From the NCBI GenBank assembly GCA_034509755.1, contig CM067549.1, forward strand, positions 30,710,001-30,774,000: 64,000 nt of DNA, read 5' to 3'. Of this stretch, positions 1-11,884 are shown piece by piece (the first letter of the stretch is position 1; every line of letters starts with the position of its first letter). The notes beneath the pieces were generated by a model that was not told the DNA's origin, ran no database searches, and saw only the letters and a list, made by a program, of their open reading frames with translations. A program made the position numbers and the translations under genes. Source of the stretch: Anisodus tanguticus (Eukaryota > Streptophyta > Magnoliopsida > Solanales > Solanaceae).

Positions 1-409
1 AAAACACCAATTCCCGAGCATTTCCAGACCCTCAACATACTTGGAACACCTCCACAAAAGTCCTCAGTCCGTTTCGAACTATATCTACCCGAAACAGTTT
101 CTCAATCCCACCCTGCCCGGCGATAACGCCCGTACTGAGAACCTTAGTGTTTCAGTAAACTTCCGACACGTTCCACAACTGAAATAACCAAGCCCAACCA
201 TCAAAGAAACCCCCAACATTCCTACAACAGAACCATAAAACATCTTGACCCAAAGCCTTGTGGATCCACCCGAAATAGCCCTCAAACACCCCACTGTTCC
301 ACCAAACCGAGAATCCGAGAACCCCATTTTGACATCCATTTTCGGGTCAACCCGAATATCCTCCACACCTGAACCAATTACCCAATATCACCCCTCCTTA
401 TATTCATCA
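1..409 (+). repeat. 3' end of the 5' LTR of gypsy element A
   Basis: C-rich sequence matching 3823-4231 without net indels. It ends in CA at 408-409, just before the primer-binding site. The minus-strand open frame across it (85-366) also exists in the other copy (3908-4189) and is only a shadow of the C-rich LTR. Confidence 0.8.
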
Positions 410-412
410 GAT

Positions 413-424
413 TGGTAACAGATC
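413..424 (+). other. Primer-binding site, tRNA-iMet type, of element A
   Basis: The 12 bases match the plant initiator-Met primer site TGGTATCAGAGC at 10 of 12 positions. It lies three bases after the LTR end, which fixes the element's polarity as plus. Confidence 0.65.
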
Positions 425-453
425 AAGGACATCCCGTCCAACGCTTTGACGTT

Positions 454-941
454 ATGGAGCAAATAAGTGATGAACTCAAAAGGTTCCTATCCAAAATTGT
501 CAAGGAGCAAGTGCAAATCTTTAAAGGGGGCTTGCGGGACATACCTTGAAGATTCAAGCCAATTCTGAAGTTGTATATACTTACCCAAGGCGTGAAGGCT
601 TGGTACTCCAACGTGAGTTGGAAGTTCCACACAAAAATCCGAAGGAATCACAAAGAGATCAGCTTTTCTACACACGGTGCAAAGTAAAAGATAAAGTGTG
701 CAATGTGATTATTGATGGAAGAAGTAGTGTTAACTTGTCTTCCGAGGAGATGATATACAAGTTAAAGTTTCCCACTCGCAATCATCCGAAGCCATATGAT
801 CTCCAATGGATGAAACAAGATGAAAAGCTAAGAATCATAACACAAACTCTAGTTAGCTTCCGGATTGGAAAGTATGAAGATGAAATATGGTGTGATCTCC
901 TTCCCATGGATGCATGTCATATTTTGTTGGGGCAACCATGA
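454..941 (+). pseudogene. Gag remnant and retropepsin-like protease of element A
   Basis: A short frame from the ATG at 454 to a stop near 546 looks like a leftover of gag. The next frame, 546-941 (131 codons), resembles the chromovirus-type aspartic protease: CNVIIDGRSS near residue 52 occupies the place of the usual IIDGGS catalytic loop, and the end reads DACHILLGQP where the family has HILLGRPW. The glycine after Asp-Gly is replaced by Arg, which should harm catalysis. The reading then passes a stop into the frame at 1020-1325. Protease identity rests on motif order and spacing, not on a search. Confidence 0.7.
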
Positions 942-1328
942 CAACTTGACACGCAGGCACAACATAATGAAGGAAGGAATACTTATTCTTTTCGGAAACA
1001 TGATAAGAAAATCCGACTAGTGCCGATGTCACCTAGTGAGATGATGGACTTGAGAATCCGACGTGCAAATATTCGTGAAGCCGAGGCTCTTTCACTAAGT
1101 GCACGAAGGATAGAGGATGAATCAAATAAGAGGAGTCCTACGGACTCATTGATATGCCAGGAAAGGGAGAACAATGCAGAAGTTGTAGAAATTGCCGATG
1201 CGGAGGAACTCCCAAATGATGTTGCATCCGGAACACTACCAACGAAAGATAGTGAGATTGCCCTTGATTTATTTTCAAGGAGTTCATTGTCTACTCACCG
1301 ATACTATGGATTCCAAGAACAATAATGG

Positions 1329-2269
1329 GTGGGCAAAAGCCCAACGAGCCTTACTTCGTGCATCATTCCTATGCTGAGATCGAAAGGTCTTTTTGAGTTT
1401 GCAACCGGACCACCAATGGAAAGCATTGGACATACTCTTGGTTTATTTCCGAGAGGTTCTTTTCCCAATCAACAATTTTGCAAAGACATTCTGGAAATGG
1501 CTAAGGAAGTACAACAACACATGCAAGGAACATTAGGAAAGGGCCTTGTCCAAAAGGACTTTAGGCCGTATACGGGACACGACTTGTTGGTGCCAAAAGA
1601 GCATGAGAAGTGGTACACTTGTGTTACCGTCCAAGCCATCGGCAACATTGTGAAAGACAAGCTCTCTTTTCCGAGGCTAAAATTTTATTTTGAAGCCAAG
1701 TGGTTCTACAAGAAGGACTCAAGAGAGGATATCATTTATGGGGAACCTACCAAGAAGATGCACGGATGATGATCTTCGAGGTCGAGTTTGGTTTGAGAAA
1801 ATGGCTTATAATTCCATTTGGATGGTGTGACGCCCCAAACCTTTGCATATACAAGGTATCACGTCCATCCTTGGGACACTTAACATCATCCGAAGGCTTG
1901 TGTGCTAACCCAACCACGACGGAGCCTATTCAAAGACGGTCCAAGGCTACAGAATTCATGGCGGTACATAGTTGCTTTGATTCAACTCCTTCTTCTCATC
2001 ATGTCATATGGAATTACTATGACCTTACTGCCTCTAGCACAAAATTGAATGGTGTGTTGTACCATTATGCTATCTATGACAAGGAATTATATTATATGAG
2101 AGTCATGGCACACTATGGGCAACTTCCTGTGTCAAAACCGTTTCACTTGTATTCGGATCCCTATTTAGCGAGTTTAGAGAAAGGCGTCCACAAAATAAAA
2201 CTTCCGAACTTATCTAGAGGTGGAAATATTAAATCAACACTTATTGTTGAGAATTTTTTTCACACTTAG
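1329..2269 (+). pseudogene. Gypsy RT-RNase H remnant of element A
   Basis: Broken reverse transcriptase. The frame at 1329-1769 carries KGLVQKDFRPYTGHDLLVPK, a decayed form of the gypsy RT start. The overlapping frame 1700-2269 continues with the region equivalent to KIDLRSGYHQ and then WLIIPFGWCDAPN, equivalent to the WLVMPFGLTNAP motif. The YxDD segment is missing. Downstream, KLNGVLYHYAIYDKELYYMR matches the start of the gypsy RNase H. Integrase is absent: the sequence goes from RNase H straight to the short coding tail and polypurine tract that normally end pol. Deletions and frameshifts make it non-functional. Confidence 0.75.
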
Positions 2270-2298
2270 ATACCGCGAATTCGAGGAGGAATTATTTC

Positions 2299-2310
2299 AA
2301 AGAAGGGGAA
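2299..2310 (+). other. Polypurine tract of element A
   Basis: Purine run AAAGAAGGGGAA just before the TG that starts the 3' LTR. This is the expected plus-strand priming site and helps fix the LTR boundary. Confidence 0.7.
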
Positions 2311-2312
2311 TC

Positions 2313-4231
2313 TGATGGAAAATCCCCGTGAACCTTGAACTTCGAAGTGTTAAGCTTGGCGTCCCAAAGAAGGTAGATCATCAAAAGATAATATGCCTCA
2401 AATGGAAATGGAAATGGAGTGGAATAGGACTTGGTACATGAAGTTGCATTTACATGTTTTATTCGTCTTTGTATGTAGGTCTTAGCCGAGACCATATTTT
2501 CTTTTATCTTGTTGTTTTCTTTTATTTCTTAGCCTAAGTTTTAGCTCTTAGATTAGGACATGATGTAACATATATTTAACCCTTAGCTCCCATTAGGACA
2601 CAATTAATAAACTATCTAAAGAAGGAGACAAAGCCAAGAGGAGACCAAAACCGTGTAAAGGTTGTCCAAACCAAGATGGCAAGGACAAATGATGACTTGG
2701 TCGACACCGTGGGAAGGAAAATGATGTTCTTGAGGATGAGACTTCCAAGTTAACAAATTCATGAATTAAAAGACAACAAAGTCGTCCAAAGAGAAGGCCA
2801 AGAGGGGGGAGAAATGGCTTGTCAACCAAGTACAAAGAATGGAAGCTTCCAAACCCATTCCAAGAAGATGAGATCCTTGAGATGTCCAATTCATTCCCTT
2901 TTCGGCCTGGACTCCACAAAGAGGTGTGAAGGAGTTTGAGCTCAACTTTGTCTCCAAGAAAAGACAAACCTTTTCCCATTGACCACACCCTCTTAGCCAA
3001 CAAGAAAACCCAAACCCTTTTCCCACTTGGCCGAAAGTCTTCAAGTAGTTTTTGTCTTCTAGAATAGTATTTTGTTTACTATAAATAAGGAACCTTAGGA
3101 CTTGTAAATGAGAATAGTTGATTGACAGAAAAACTTTAGTGCTTACTCATTTGCTAATTGTATTCACTTGTGTGTGTCTACTTTTAGTCTGGTCTTGTGT
3201 GAGTCAAACCCTTGGTGTAAGTTTTGCTAAGATTGTGTGACGTAGTTGAACCCTAACTAAGGTTTCCCTTTGGTGTAAGTTTGGTTAAGACTTTGTGACT
3301 TAACTAAACCCAAGCTTGAGGAACCCCCTTGGTGGTAATCTAATGTTGGAACTTGTGTGATCCAACCTAGCCTAAGCATAGGGTCTATCTTAAGGTTTCC
3401 GGCAAACCTTACTTGGTTAGTATTCGGGCTTGTACTTTGCAACCCCGGTCTAGTCCTTGTTCAATTGGTCACCCTAATTAAGGTGTCGACTTGGGCAACA
3501 AAACCCCCTTGTAATTATCCTTACCATATGGACCGGATTCCACTACAACCACAATAACCAAACACTTAACCCAAAACGTACCAACCAACACTTGGTTTGT
3601 GTCCTCGGGTTTGTACCTTGCATCCCGTGTCCATCCCTCATCAAAACCATCTCATTACTTTCACCCCACACTCCAGAATACATTACAACCATCCTCCACA
3701 AAGGCCAAGTCCTGAAACCACCCACAAAGTCCCGTCCAATCCCAAGAACACACAAACAGTCCACTACAATCACCAACCGAGACCTCACTGCCTCAGTTTA
3801 GTCCAGCAGCATTTCCACCACCAAAAAACCAATTCCCGAGCCTATTCCTGACCCTCAACATACCTGTAACACCACCACAAAAGTCCTCAGTCCGTTTCCA
3901 ACTACATCTACCCGAAACAGTCTCTCAATCCCACACTGCCTGGCGATAACGCCCCTACTGAGAACCTTATTGTTTCAGTAAACTTCTGACACCTTCCACA
4001 ACTGAAATAAACAAGCCCGACCATCAAAGAAACCCCCAACGTGCCTAAAACAGCACCATAAAACTTCTTGAACCGATGCCTTGTGGATCCACCCGAAATA
4101 TACCTCAAACATCCCACTGTTCCACCAAACCGAGAATCCGCGAACCCCATTTTGACATCCATTTTTGGGTCAACCCAAATAGCCTCCACACCCGACCCAC
4201 TAACCTAACATCACCCTCCTTATATCCATCA
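2313..4231 (+). repeat. 3' LTR of element A
   Basis: About 1.9 kb, from TG (2313) to CA (4230-4231). A TATA-like CTATAAATA at 3079-3087 is a plausible promoter. The last 409 bp match bases 1-409. The central part and C-rich end also match the reverse complement of 33780-34925, a second LTR of this family. The open frames within it on both strands are shadows. Confidence 0.8.
3079..3087 (+). promoter_or_regulatory. TATA-like box in the element A LTR
   Basis: CTATAAATA within the LTR. The related minus-strand LTR has the equivalent at 34701-34709, so the site is conserved between two copies. Confidence 0.45.
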
Positions 4232-4232
4232 G

Positions 4233-5113
4233 TATAGATCCCCAGTTGTCTAGTTTGAAGTGGGCGGAGCTGAGTTACTAGGCCTCAATTTGGTCAACAG
4301 GCAGTAGAGAAGGTAAAGCTGATTCAAAAACGCTTATTGATTGCCAGAGTCAGCAGAAATCTTATTAAGATGTTCTACACCGTGACTTAGAATTTGCAGT
4401 TGGTGATTGGGTATTCTTAACGGTTTCTTCTATGAAAGAGGTTATGAGGTTTGGCACGAGAGGAAAACTTATCCCCAGATACGTCAGACCATATCAGATC
4501 ATCCGCAGGATAGGCCGAGTGGCTTATGAGCTTGAGTTACCCTCAGAATTGGAAGTAGTTCACCCAATATTCTATGTGTCAATGTTGCGTAAGTGCGTAG
4601 GAGATCCCTCCCATATTACTCCCATATAAGATGTACAGATCATTGAGAATTTAACATATGAAGAGACTCCGGTAGCTATTATGGATCGCCATGTTCGAAA
4701 GCGGTGAACTAAAGAAGTTGCCTCCATTAACGTGCTATGGAATAATAACAATACAGAAGAGACGACTTAGGAGGCTGAAGAAGATATGAAATCCAAATAT
4801 CCTTAGTTATTTCAGTCTTCACGTATTAATGTTGAGATTGATGTGACATGTGCAACTCAGAATACATCAGTGGACAATTAAGGTGAGTTATGGCTAACCC
4901 TCTTGATTTTTGCATACATAGATGGTCATGTAAGACCAAGTTGATTTTATTTGTGATTATGTTGCATTGTGTGGCATAGGATATATGTTTGGGTTGTTTA
5001 ACAGATTTCGAATAATCCCGTGTACAAAGAAAACTCTGCTGAAATTTCTAGAACCCTCGAGAGTTAAGAATATCGTTAACATTTGCGGATGAATGTTCCT
5101 AAGGGGGGAAGGA
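4233..5113 (+). pseudogene. Tekay-like gypsy integrase C-terminus and chromodomain remnant
   Basis: The 3' end of a plus-strand pol gene. It opens with a decayed integrase segment matching the one on the minus strand near 12570-12610. The frame 4432-4629 then carries GKLIPRYVRPYQII, the GPY/F module of the integrase C-terminus (the family has GPY where VRPY stands), followed by VHPIFYVSMLRK. Beyond a stop at 4629, pieces equivalent to the Tekay C-terminal chromodomain run to about 4800. In autonomous elements this domain steers insertion toward marked chromatin. A purine-rich run at 5101-5112 precedes the LTR. The left part is cut off at element A, which probably inserted here. Confidence 0.75.
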
Positions 5114-7367
5114 TGTTACACCCGTAAAATCACGTTCTGTCGCATCGTCGATTGATACATATATCCCGGGGAGAAGTAAGGCCTTACGAAAGGATAATAA
5201 AGGTTTATGACTTGTTTATGGAAGTTTTGGGGCATGTGAAAGCTAAATGGATCAAAGGAAATACGTTTCGATGAAATCAGAAACTGGACATGTTTGATGA
5301 ACCCTCAAAGGGATTGACAGACCATCAAAATTCCAAGGTGAACCATCAAAGTGCCTGAGATTTTCTAATATCAGGAGGCATATTGATGGTCCAGATGGAC
5401 GGACCGTCGAATGTTTGACAGACCGTCAATCCCACCGTCAAATTACGTCGGTGGAAAGTTTGTGATGGGTTTATAATTAGGTGTTGTGATCTTTCAGCCA
5501 TTTTTCATCCAAACCAGTCATAGAACTCTTCCTAAATTCTCTCCAAGATCCCAAATCACACCAAGACAATTTCAAAGGTCAATTACATAAGATTAACATC
5601 ATTAATCATGTGATAATCATAAGAACTATTTTCTGCATATTGAATTGGGTTTGGAAACCCTTGAATTTGGGGCAAGTTGCTATTTTAAGAAGGATTTGAT
5701 GCATCGAGGCAAGAGTCACCCTCGTCTATCTATGTTTGTGATTAATTTATGGTTTGGAGTAAGTTGTGAAAGGATTTTCATAATCGAAACATGTAAACCT
5801 ATGAAATCATTGTATATAGACTTGTGGGCTATTTTAATCAAGATATGAATTGGAATTGATTAGTATATTGATTTTTGGTGTTGTAAACCTAAGGAAGTAT
5901 GTTTTTGAGAATCATGGGATTAAATTACATAATTACCCTTTGTTAACAAGTCTAACAATCCTTTGTGCTTAAGGTTATCGATAAAATACCTAAATGAAGT
6001 TTCTTATTTGGATATGGATTCAATATTAATATCGACCCTTTGTTTTTATAGATAATCATCCGTAAGGGATACGAAGGCTTATAAGACGACTTGTAGCTTC
6101 GTGGATAAGGTATTTAAGGCTACCCCTTTATTTCAAAAGCATGAAATCCGAAGAGTTATCATTTTCAAAAAGAAATGTTGAGAATTTCACTCTATTGCCT
6201 ATAAAAGTCTCTTGTTGAGAAGTGTTCATTGATTATTCATATTCTTATTATCCTTGTTGTTGGTTACTTGTCTTATCAAAAGTATTCAAAAAGAACTATT
6301 CTAAAGAGTCAATTGTCGAGTTGACTAAGAGTCGTGTCAAGACAACCCCAAAGAACCATTGTTATCACAGTCTGTTGTACACACCCCAATTTCCCATTGG
6401 TATTGATATAGTTCTTATTGGCATTTGATATCATATTGGATAGGGTTACACGTTCCGCAACATATACATATATTGGATCGGGTTATACGTTCCGTAACAT
6501 ATACATATAATGGATCAGGTTGCACGTTTCGCAACATATACATATAATGGATCAGGTTGAGCATTCCGCAACACTTACATAAATCATTGTGCACATTGCA
6601 TTGCATATCCATACATATACCTTAGAGTAAACCGAAGAGTAATGACATGTTATATACCTTGCTCTATAAGACGATGGTAGTTTATACAGTAAAGGCATAA
6701 CCAGACAGGTTGTATTTGGAGTTTTGTTATTCGCCTCATACGGCATCCAAGTTGCTTATGCTTTTATTTACAACTTATCTCATCATATTGCTATTATGCT
6801 TTCTTTATAACTTACAGTTTCATACTACTATTCATGCTTTACATACTCGGTACATTATTTCGTACTGACGTCCCTTTTGCTAGAGGCACTGTGTGTTCAC
6901 GCCGCAGGTTCTGATAGGGACTCTGCTAGACCACTATTATAGGAGCTGTCGAGTTTAGCCATCAGTAAGTAAGCTTCGTCTTTCCTGGAGCTTCCTGGTA
7001 AGCTAGTAAGTATGTTTTGTGGAGTTAAGTATAACATGTGTAGGTCGGGGCCTTGTCCCGGTCATATGTCAGTTAAGTTATTCGTAGAGGCTCATGGACC
7101 AGTTTTGGTAGATACAATGTTGATATATAGCCTTGTCGGCTAAGTTGCCTTTTGTTAAACTATGATGTGACCTCGTCCATCCTATTATGTATATACGTGT
7201 TGGGTTGATCCGTCTTGTTCAGTGTTGTTGTTGTAATATACCTTAGTACGGCCTTGTCGGTCGGAAGTCTATTCATATGAAAGTCTAGTCATCAGAGTGG
7301 TGCGCTCGGGCTAGCAGGGCACCGGCTACCGGCCACCCTCCCCCCCCCCCCAGTTTTGGGTGTGACA
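5114..7367 (+). repeat. 3' LTR of the plus-strand Tekay-like element
   Basis: Starts TGTTACACC after the purine tract and ends GGTGTGACA, about 2.25 kb. It corresponds in reverse orientation to the LTRs at 9337-11657 and 17006-19307. It contains a 36-37-bp repeat cluster (6435-6580) and a C run at 7339-7351. The frames 5645-5848 and 6222-6428 have no recognisable domain. Confidence 0.8.
6435..6580 (+). repeat. Four tandem 36-37-bp units in the Tekay LTR
   Basis: Each unit combines GGATCAGGTTGCACGTTCCG-like sequence with an AACATATACATATA tail. Equivalent runs with fewer or altered units lie on the minus strand near 10105-10225 and 17775-17885, so copy number varies between LTRs of the family. 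Confidence 0.75.
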
Positions 7368-8284
7368 AGAACAACTCATAAGTTCCTTTATCAATTAGAA
7401 TATAGTTGTTGGTTCCCCACTTTTTAAATTAGAATATAAATTCTTCTCGTTTCTTATCCCAATTGTCGCATAAGGTTAGCACTTTCTTCACTATAATATT
7501 TTATTAAGTGCTTGCAATTATTTCCTTTAATTCAAATCCTAAAAATGTTAAATTCGAAATTAACTAGTAAAATCAGTAAAACAACTGACCTTAAATATGT
7601 AATTAAGTAAAATTAGTAAAATAATTGGCCCTTAATTTAAATAAAACAACATAAAAGCTTTAAATTTGAAATTAACTGGTAATATCAGTAAAATAGCTAG
7701 CCCTAAATTCGAAATTAAGTAAAATAATTGGCACTTAAATTAAATAAAACAACATTAACTAGTGATATAATTCATTAGAAAGTTTTTAGCCTTAAAAGTT
7801 AAAACCCTAGAATAACTCATAAGTTCTTTGATCAATTAGAATATAGTTGTTAGCTGTCTACTTTTCAAATTAGAATATAAGTTCTTATCGTTTCTTATCC
7901 CAATTGCCGCATCAGGTTAGCACTTTCTTCACTGTGATATTTTATTAAGTTCTTGCAATTAGTTCATGACAATAATTTTATTTCTTCCTACTCTCTACAA
8001 TGAAATTATTAGGTTTCATTATATTGATATTTAAATTTACCTATGTTTTATTGTTTCTTTAATATTTTTAATCCTCGTAAGAGTTATGGACATGGATTTT
8101 TTATTTTATGTCTTGCTAATATCGAGACGATTAATATGTTTTGAGTCGTATTTTTATATTATGATATCATTACAGTGATTTATTCTATTGTTCACTCTTT
8201 AACATGGTGGCACTTCTTATGAAAAATCCTGTGTATGCCACTGTGATCGAGCGCCTACATTCATTTCATCTCTTTCAATCATTA
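7368..8284. repeat. AT-rich intergenic DNA with direct repeats
   Basis: No gene seen. A segment of about 140 bp at 7370-7513 is repeated at 7811-7954 (offset about 441). Between them, two copies of a unit of roughly 110 bp rich in AAATTAACTRGTAA-type sequence occur near 7556 and 7669. Neither repeat has TG...CA ends or a nearby polypurine tract, so they are not called LTRs. Confidence 0.6.
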
Positions 8285-9336
8285 GACTCAACATAAGCCG
8301 ATAAGGCTACATTAGCTTTCATTATTTAAGAAGCATAACTCTAGACATGATAAACAATCCAAAAGGAATATACATGGGCCAACAAGGCCGCCATGATAGA
8401 CCAATGACATAATATACATACTGTACATAGGACAATATCTGCAAAGCCTCTAACATGATACTCATACATAGGTCAGGATAGGGCCCTGACATACCTAACA
8501 TACAAAATGACATATACATATGTACCCTGACTCGGTAAGACTCTGGATGAAAGTGGATTTCACTAATCTAAGCTGATATTCAAGGATAGCCTACATGAGG
8601 GGTTCTCTATCCGTGTACCTGTACCTGCGTGGCATGAGACACAGCGCCCCCAGGCTATGGAAAATCAATATGAATAATGTACTGAATATGTAAAGCAGAA
8701 ATGAAAAATAACAATAAGACATCCTTAATGAGGAGGGATATAAGGATCAACCTGTACCTTTGAACTGCCTCTGTGGGCCATGAAAAGCCTACGAGAGATA
8801 TTCAACAAGCGTCACTCAACTGTGCAAACTAAGCCATGCATACTTAAACATACATACTTATACATATATGCGTATATAACGACATTGTGCATATATATGC
8901 GTATATAATACCATTTGGCCTCATTGGGCATCTTCCTTACCTTAGCAGCCTCTGTGTGCATAATCATTATCATGTAACCAGCTGATCAGGTAGTGGTGTG
9001 CATATAATGTCATTTACTTTCCCATAACCCATATAGATATCGTATATATGTATATAATGCCTTTGATCATAGTATATATATATATATAATGCATGAAGAC
9101 TCTAATGGAACATTAGAACATCTTTCAGAGTGACTTGTAGTCGATAACCCTCCGAATACATTATGAACATCAACATCATTATCATTTACCTTAAAAGGGA
9201 CTTACGAATCATATCTAGCTATTCCTTGAATACATAACATAGGAATGAATAACATGGACATTCATAGCTTTCAAGAGTAGAGCCAAATTATTGAATGACA
9301 TTACGTTTACGTTTCATTTACTTGGATCATGCCAAA
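8285..9336 (-). repeat. Diverged LTR fragment, part 1 (split by the Tekay insertion)
   Basis: Resembles the minus-strand Tekay LTRs in segment order (phrases such as GCCAACAAGGC, TACTGTACATA and CATGAGACACAGCGC) but is much more diverged. It stops exactly at the ccaaa target duplication and resumes at 19313. It includes short TA-rich runs near 9070-9090. No coding sequence. Confidence 0.6.
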
Positions 9337-10170
9337 TGTCATACCCCAAATAGGGGGGGTGTGGCTGGCACCTGGTGCCCTGTTGGCTCGAGCGTATCAC
9401 TCTAATGACTAGGCTTCCATATGAATAGACTTCAGGCCAACAAGGCCGTACTAAGATATATTACAACAACAATACTGAACAAGACAAATCAATCCAACAT
9501 GTATATACATAATAGGATTGATGACGTCACAACATAGTTTAACAAAAGACAACTTAGCCAACAAGGCTATATATCAACACTGTACATACCAAAAAAAGTC
9601 TGTAAGCCTCTACGAGTAATTGGACTTACATATGGCCAGAACAAGGCCTCGACCTACCAATACTATACATAATTCCACAAAACATACTCACTAGCTGACT
9701 AGGAAGGCTCCGAGAAGGATGAAGCTTACTTACTAATGGCTGAACTCAATAGCTCCTACAGTGGTGGTCTAGTTGAGTCCCTATCAAAACCTACGGCATG
9801 AACACATAGCGCACACAGCAAAAGTAACGTCAGTATGAAATAATGTACTGGCTATTTAAAGCATGAATATTAGTATAAAACTGTAAGTTATAAAGAAAAC
9901 ATAATAGAATTATGAGGAGATAAGTTGTAAATGAAAGTATAAGATGCCATATGAGGCGGATAACGAAACTCTGAAACTCACATAGAACCTATCTCGATAG
10001 ACCTTTACTATGTAAACTACCCTTGTCTCATAGCGTAAGGTATATAACATGGCATTACTGTTAGGTGTATGTGTGGATATGCAATGCAAGGTGCACAATG
10101 ATTTATGTATGTATTGCGTAATGTGCAACCCGATCCATTATAGGTATATGTGGAAGAGCGTGCAACCTGG

Positions 10171-10207
<37 letters not shown>

Positions 10208-11657
10208 ATGGAACGTGCAATCCGATCTAATATAAGATCATAATTGTATGCATGATATCAAATGCCAATAAGAAATATATCAATACAGTAGGAATCGGGA
10301 ATGTGGACAACAGACTGTGATAACAATGGCTCTTCGGCCTCTTTTGACACCCATAGACTCTTTGTCTTTGTCTGAACACGACTTGTGGTCGACTCGATGA
10401 TTGACTCCTTAGAATGCTTCTTTTTTAAGACTAATGATAAGACCAGTAACCAACAACAAGGATCATAATAATACGAATAAGCAATGAACACTTCTTAACA
10501 AGAGACTTTGATAGGGAATAAAGTGAAGATCATAATCTTTTTAAAAACCATAATTCTTTGGATTCATGCTACTGAAAGAAAGGGATAGCCTTACATACCT
10601 TATCCACGAAGCTACAAGTCGCCCGATAAGTCTGTGTATCCCTTACAGATGATTATCTATAGAAACAAAAGGATCGATATCAATATCGAATCCATAATCT
10701 AAATAAAAAACTTCATTTAGGAATCTTTATCGATAACCTTAAACATAAAGGATTCACGGACTTGTTAACAAAAGGTACTTATGTAATTCGATCTCGTGAT
10801 TTTCCGAAACATACTTTCTGAGGTTTACACCAACAATCAATATCACCTCACAATTCAAACAAACCAACCCACAAGTCTATATACAATGATTCATAGGTTT
10901 ATGGATTTCTATTATGAAAATCCTTTCACAACTTACTCCAAACAATCAATTAATCACACACATAGACAGGGGAGGATAAATTTTACCTCGGTGTGTCGAA
11001 ATACTCTAAAAATAGCAAGTTGCCCCAATATCAAGGGTTTCCAAAATCACTTCACTACGAGGAAGATGATTTCTATGATTACCGTGGGAATTATCACGTT
11101 AATCTTACGTGACTTGCCTTAGGATTGATCTTGGATGTTGTGTAATCCTTAGAGAGAATTTAGGAGGTGCTCTAGGTCAGATTTGGGTGAAAAATGAAGT
11201 CCAAATCGTGAAACCCTCTTATAAACCCAACTGTGATTTTCCACCGCTGTAAGTTGATGGTAGGATTGGCGGTCCGTAAACTTGGACTATCAAGTTGCCT
11301 CCTGAGATCTCAAAAATGCAAGAACTTTGATGGTTCAAGTTGGCATTTTGACAGTCTGTCAAAATATTCGACGGTCCATCAATGTGGACCATTAATCTGC
11401 CCCTTGAGATAAGAAAATCTCAAGCACTTTGATGGTTCACCTTGGTATTTTGACGGTTCGTCAACCTTACCATCGAACATGCCCAGTTTCTAATTTTGTC
11501 AAAACGCATTTCCCTTGACCCGTCTAGCTTTAACATGCCCCTGAACTTCCATAACCATGTCATAAACCATTATTATCCTTTTGTAAGGTCGTACCTCTTC
11601 CCGAGGCATAGGTATCAATCGACAACGTGATGAAACACAGAACTATAGGGTGTAACA
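9337..11657 (-). repeat. 3' LTR of the full-length Tekay-like element
   Basis: On the minus strand it starts TGTTACACCC (at 11657) and ends TATGACA (at 9337), 2321 bp. It holds a TA microsatellite at 10175-10204 inside the 37-bp repeat zone. The frames 9910-10128 and 10796-11122 within it are shadows. Confidence 0.88.
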
Positions 11658-11673
11658 TCCTTCCCTCCTTAGG
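11658..11673 (-). other. Polypurine tract of the Tekay-like element
   Basis: The minus strand reads CCTAAGGAGGGAAGGA just before the LTR TGTTACA. The plus-strand copy has an equivalent tract at 5101-5112. Confidence 0.75.
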
Positions 11674-11884
11674 AACATTCATCTGCGAATGTTGAAGATA
11701 TTCTTAATTCTCGAGAGTTCTAAAATTTTCAGCAAAGCTTACTTTGTAAAAAGGACTATCTAAAACATGTTAAACAAGCCAAACATATATCCAATGCCAT
11801 ATAGGGCAACATAATCACAAAATAAGATCAACTTGTTCTCACACGAACATCTATGTATGCAAGAATCAAGAGGGTTAGCCATAA

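Larger units (their letters stand above)
1..4231 (+). mobile_element. Ty3/gypsy element A, internally deleted
   Basis: Bases 1-410 and 3823-4232 align at a constant offset of 3822 with only scattered substitutions, so they are the 3' ends of two LTRs. The left copy is followed by a sequence close to the tRNA-iMet primer-binding site (413-424). The right LTR starts with TG at 2313, just after a purine-rich tract (2299-2310). The interior is only about 1.9 kb, against roughly 4-5 kb in autonomous gypsy elements. It holds protease, RT and RNase H remnants but no recognisable integrase and little gag. The left LTR starts outside the window, so the left target duplication cannot be checked. Confidence 0.8.
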
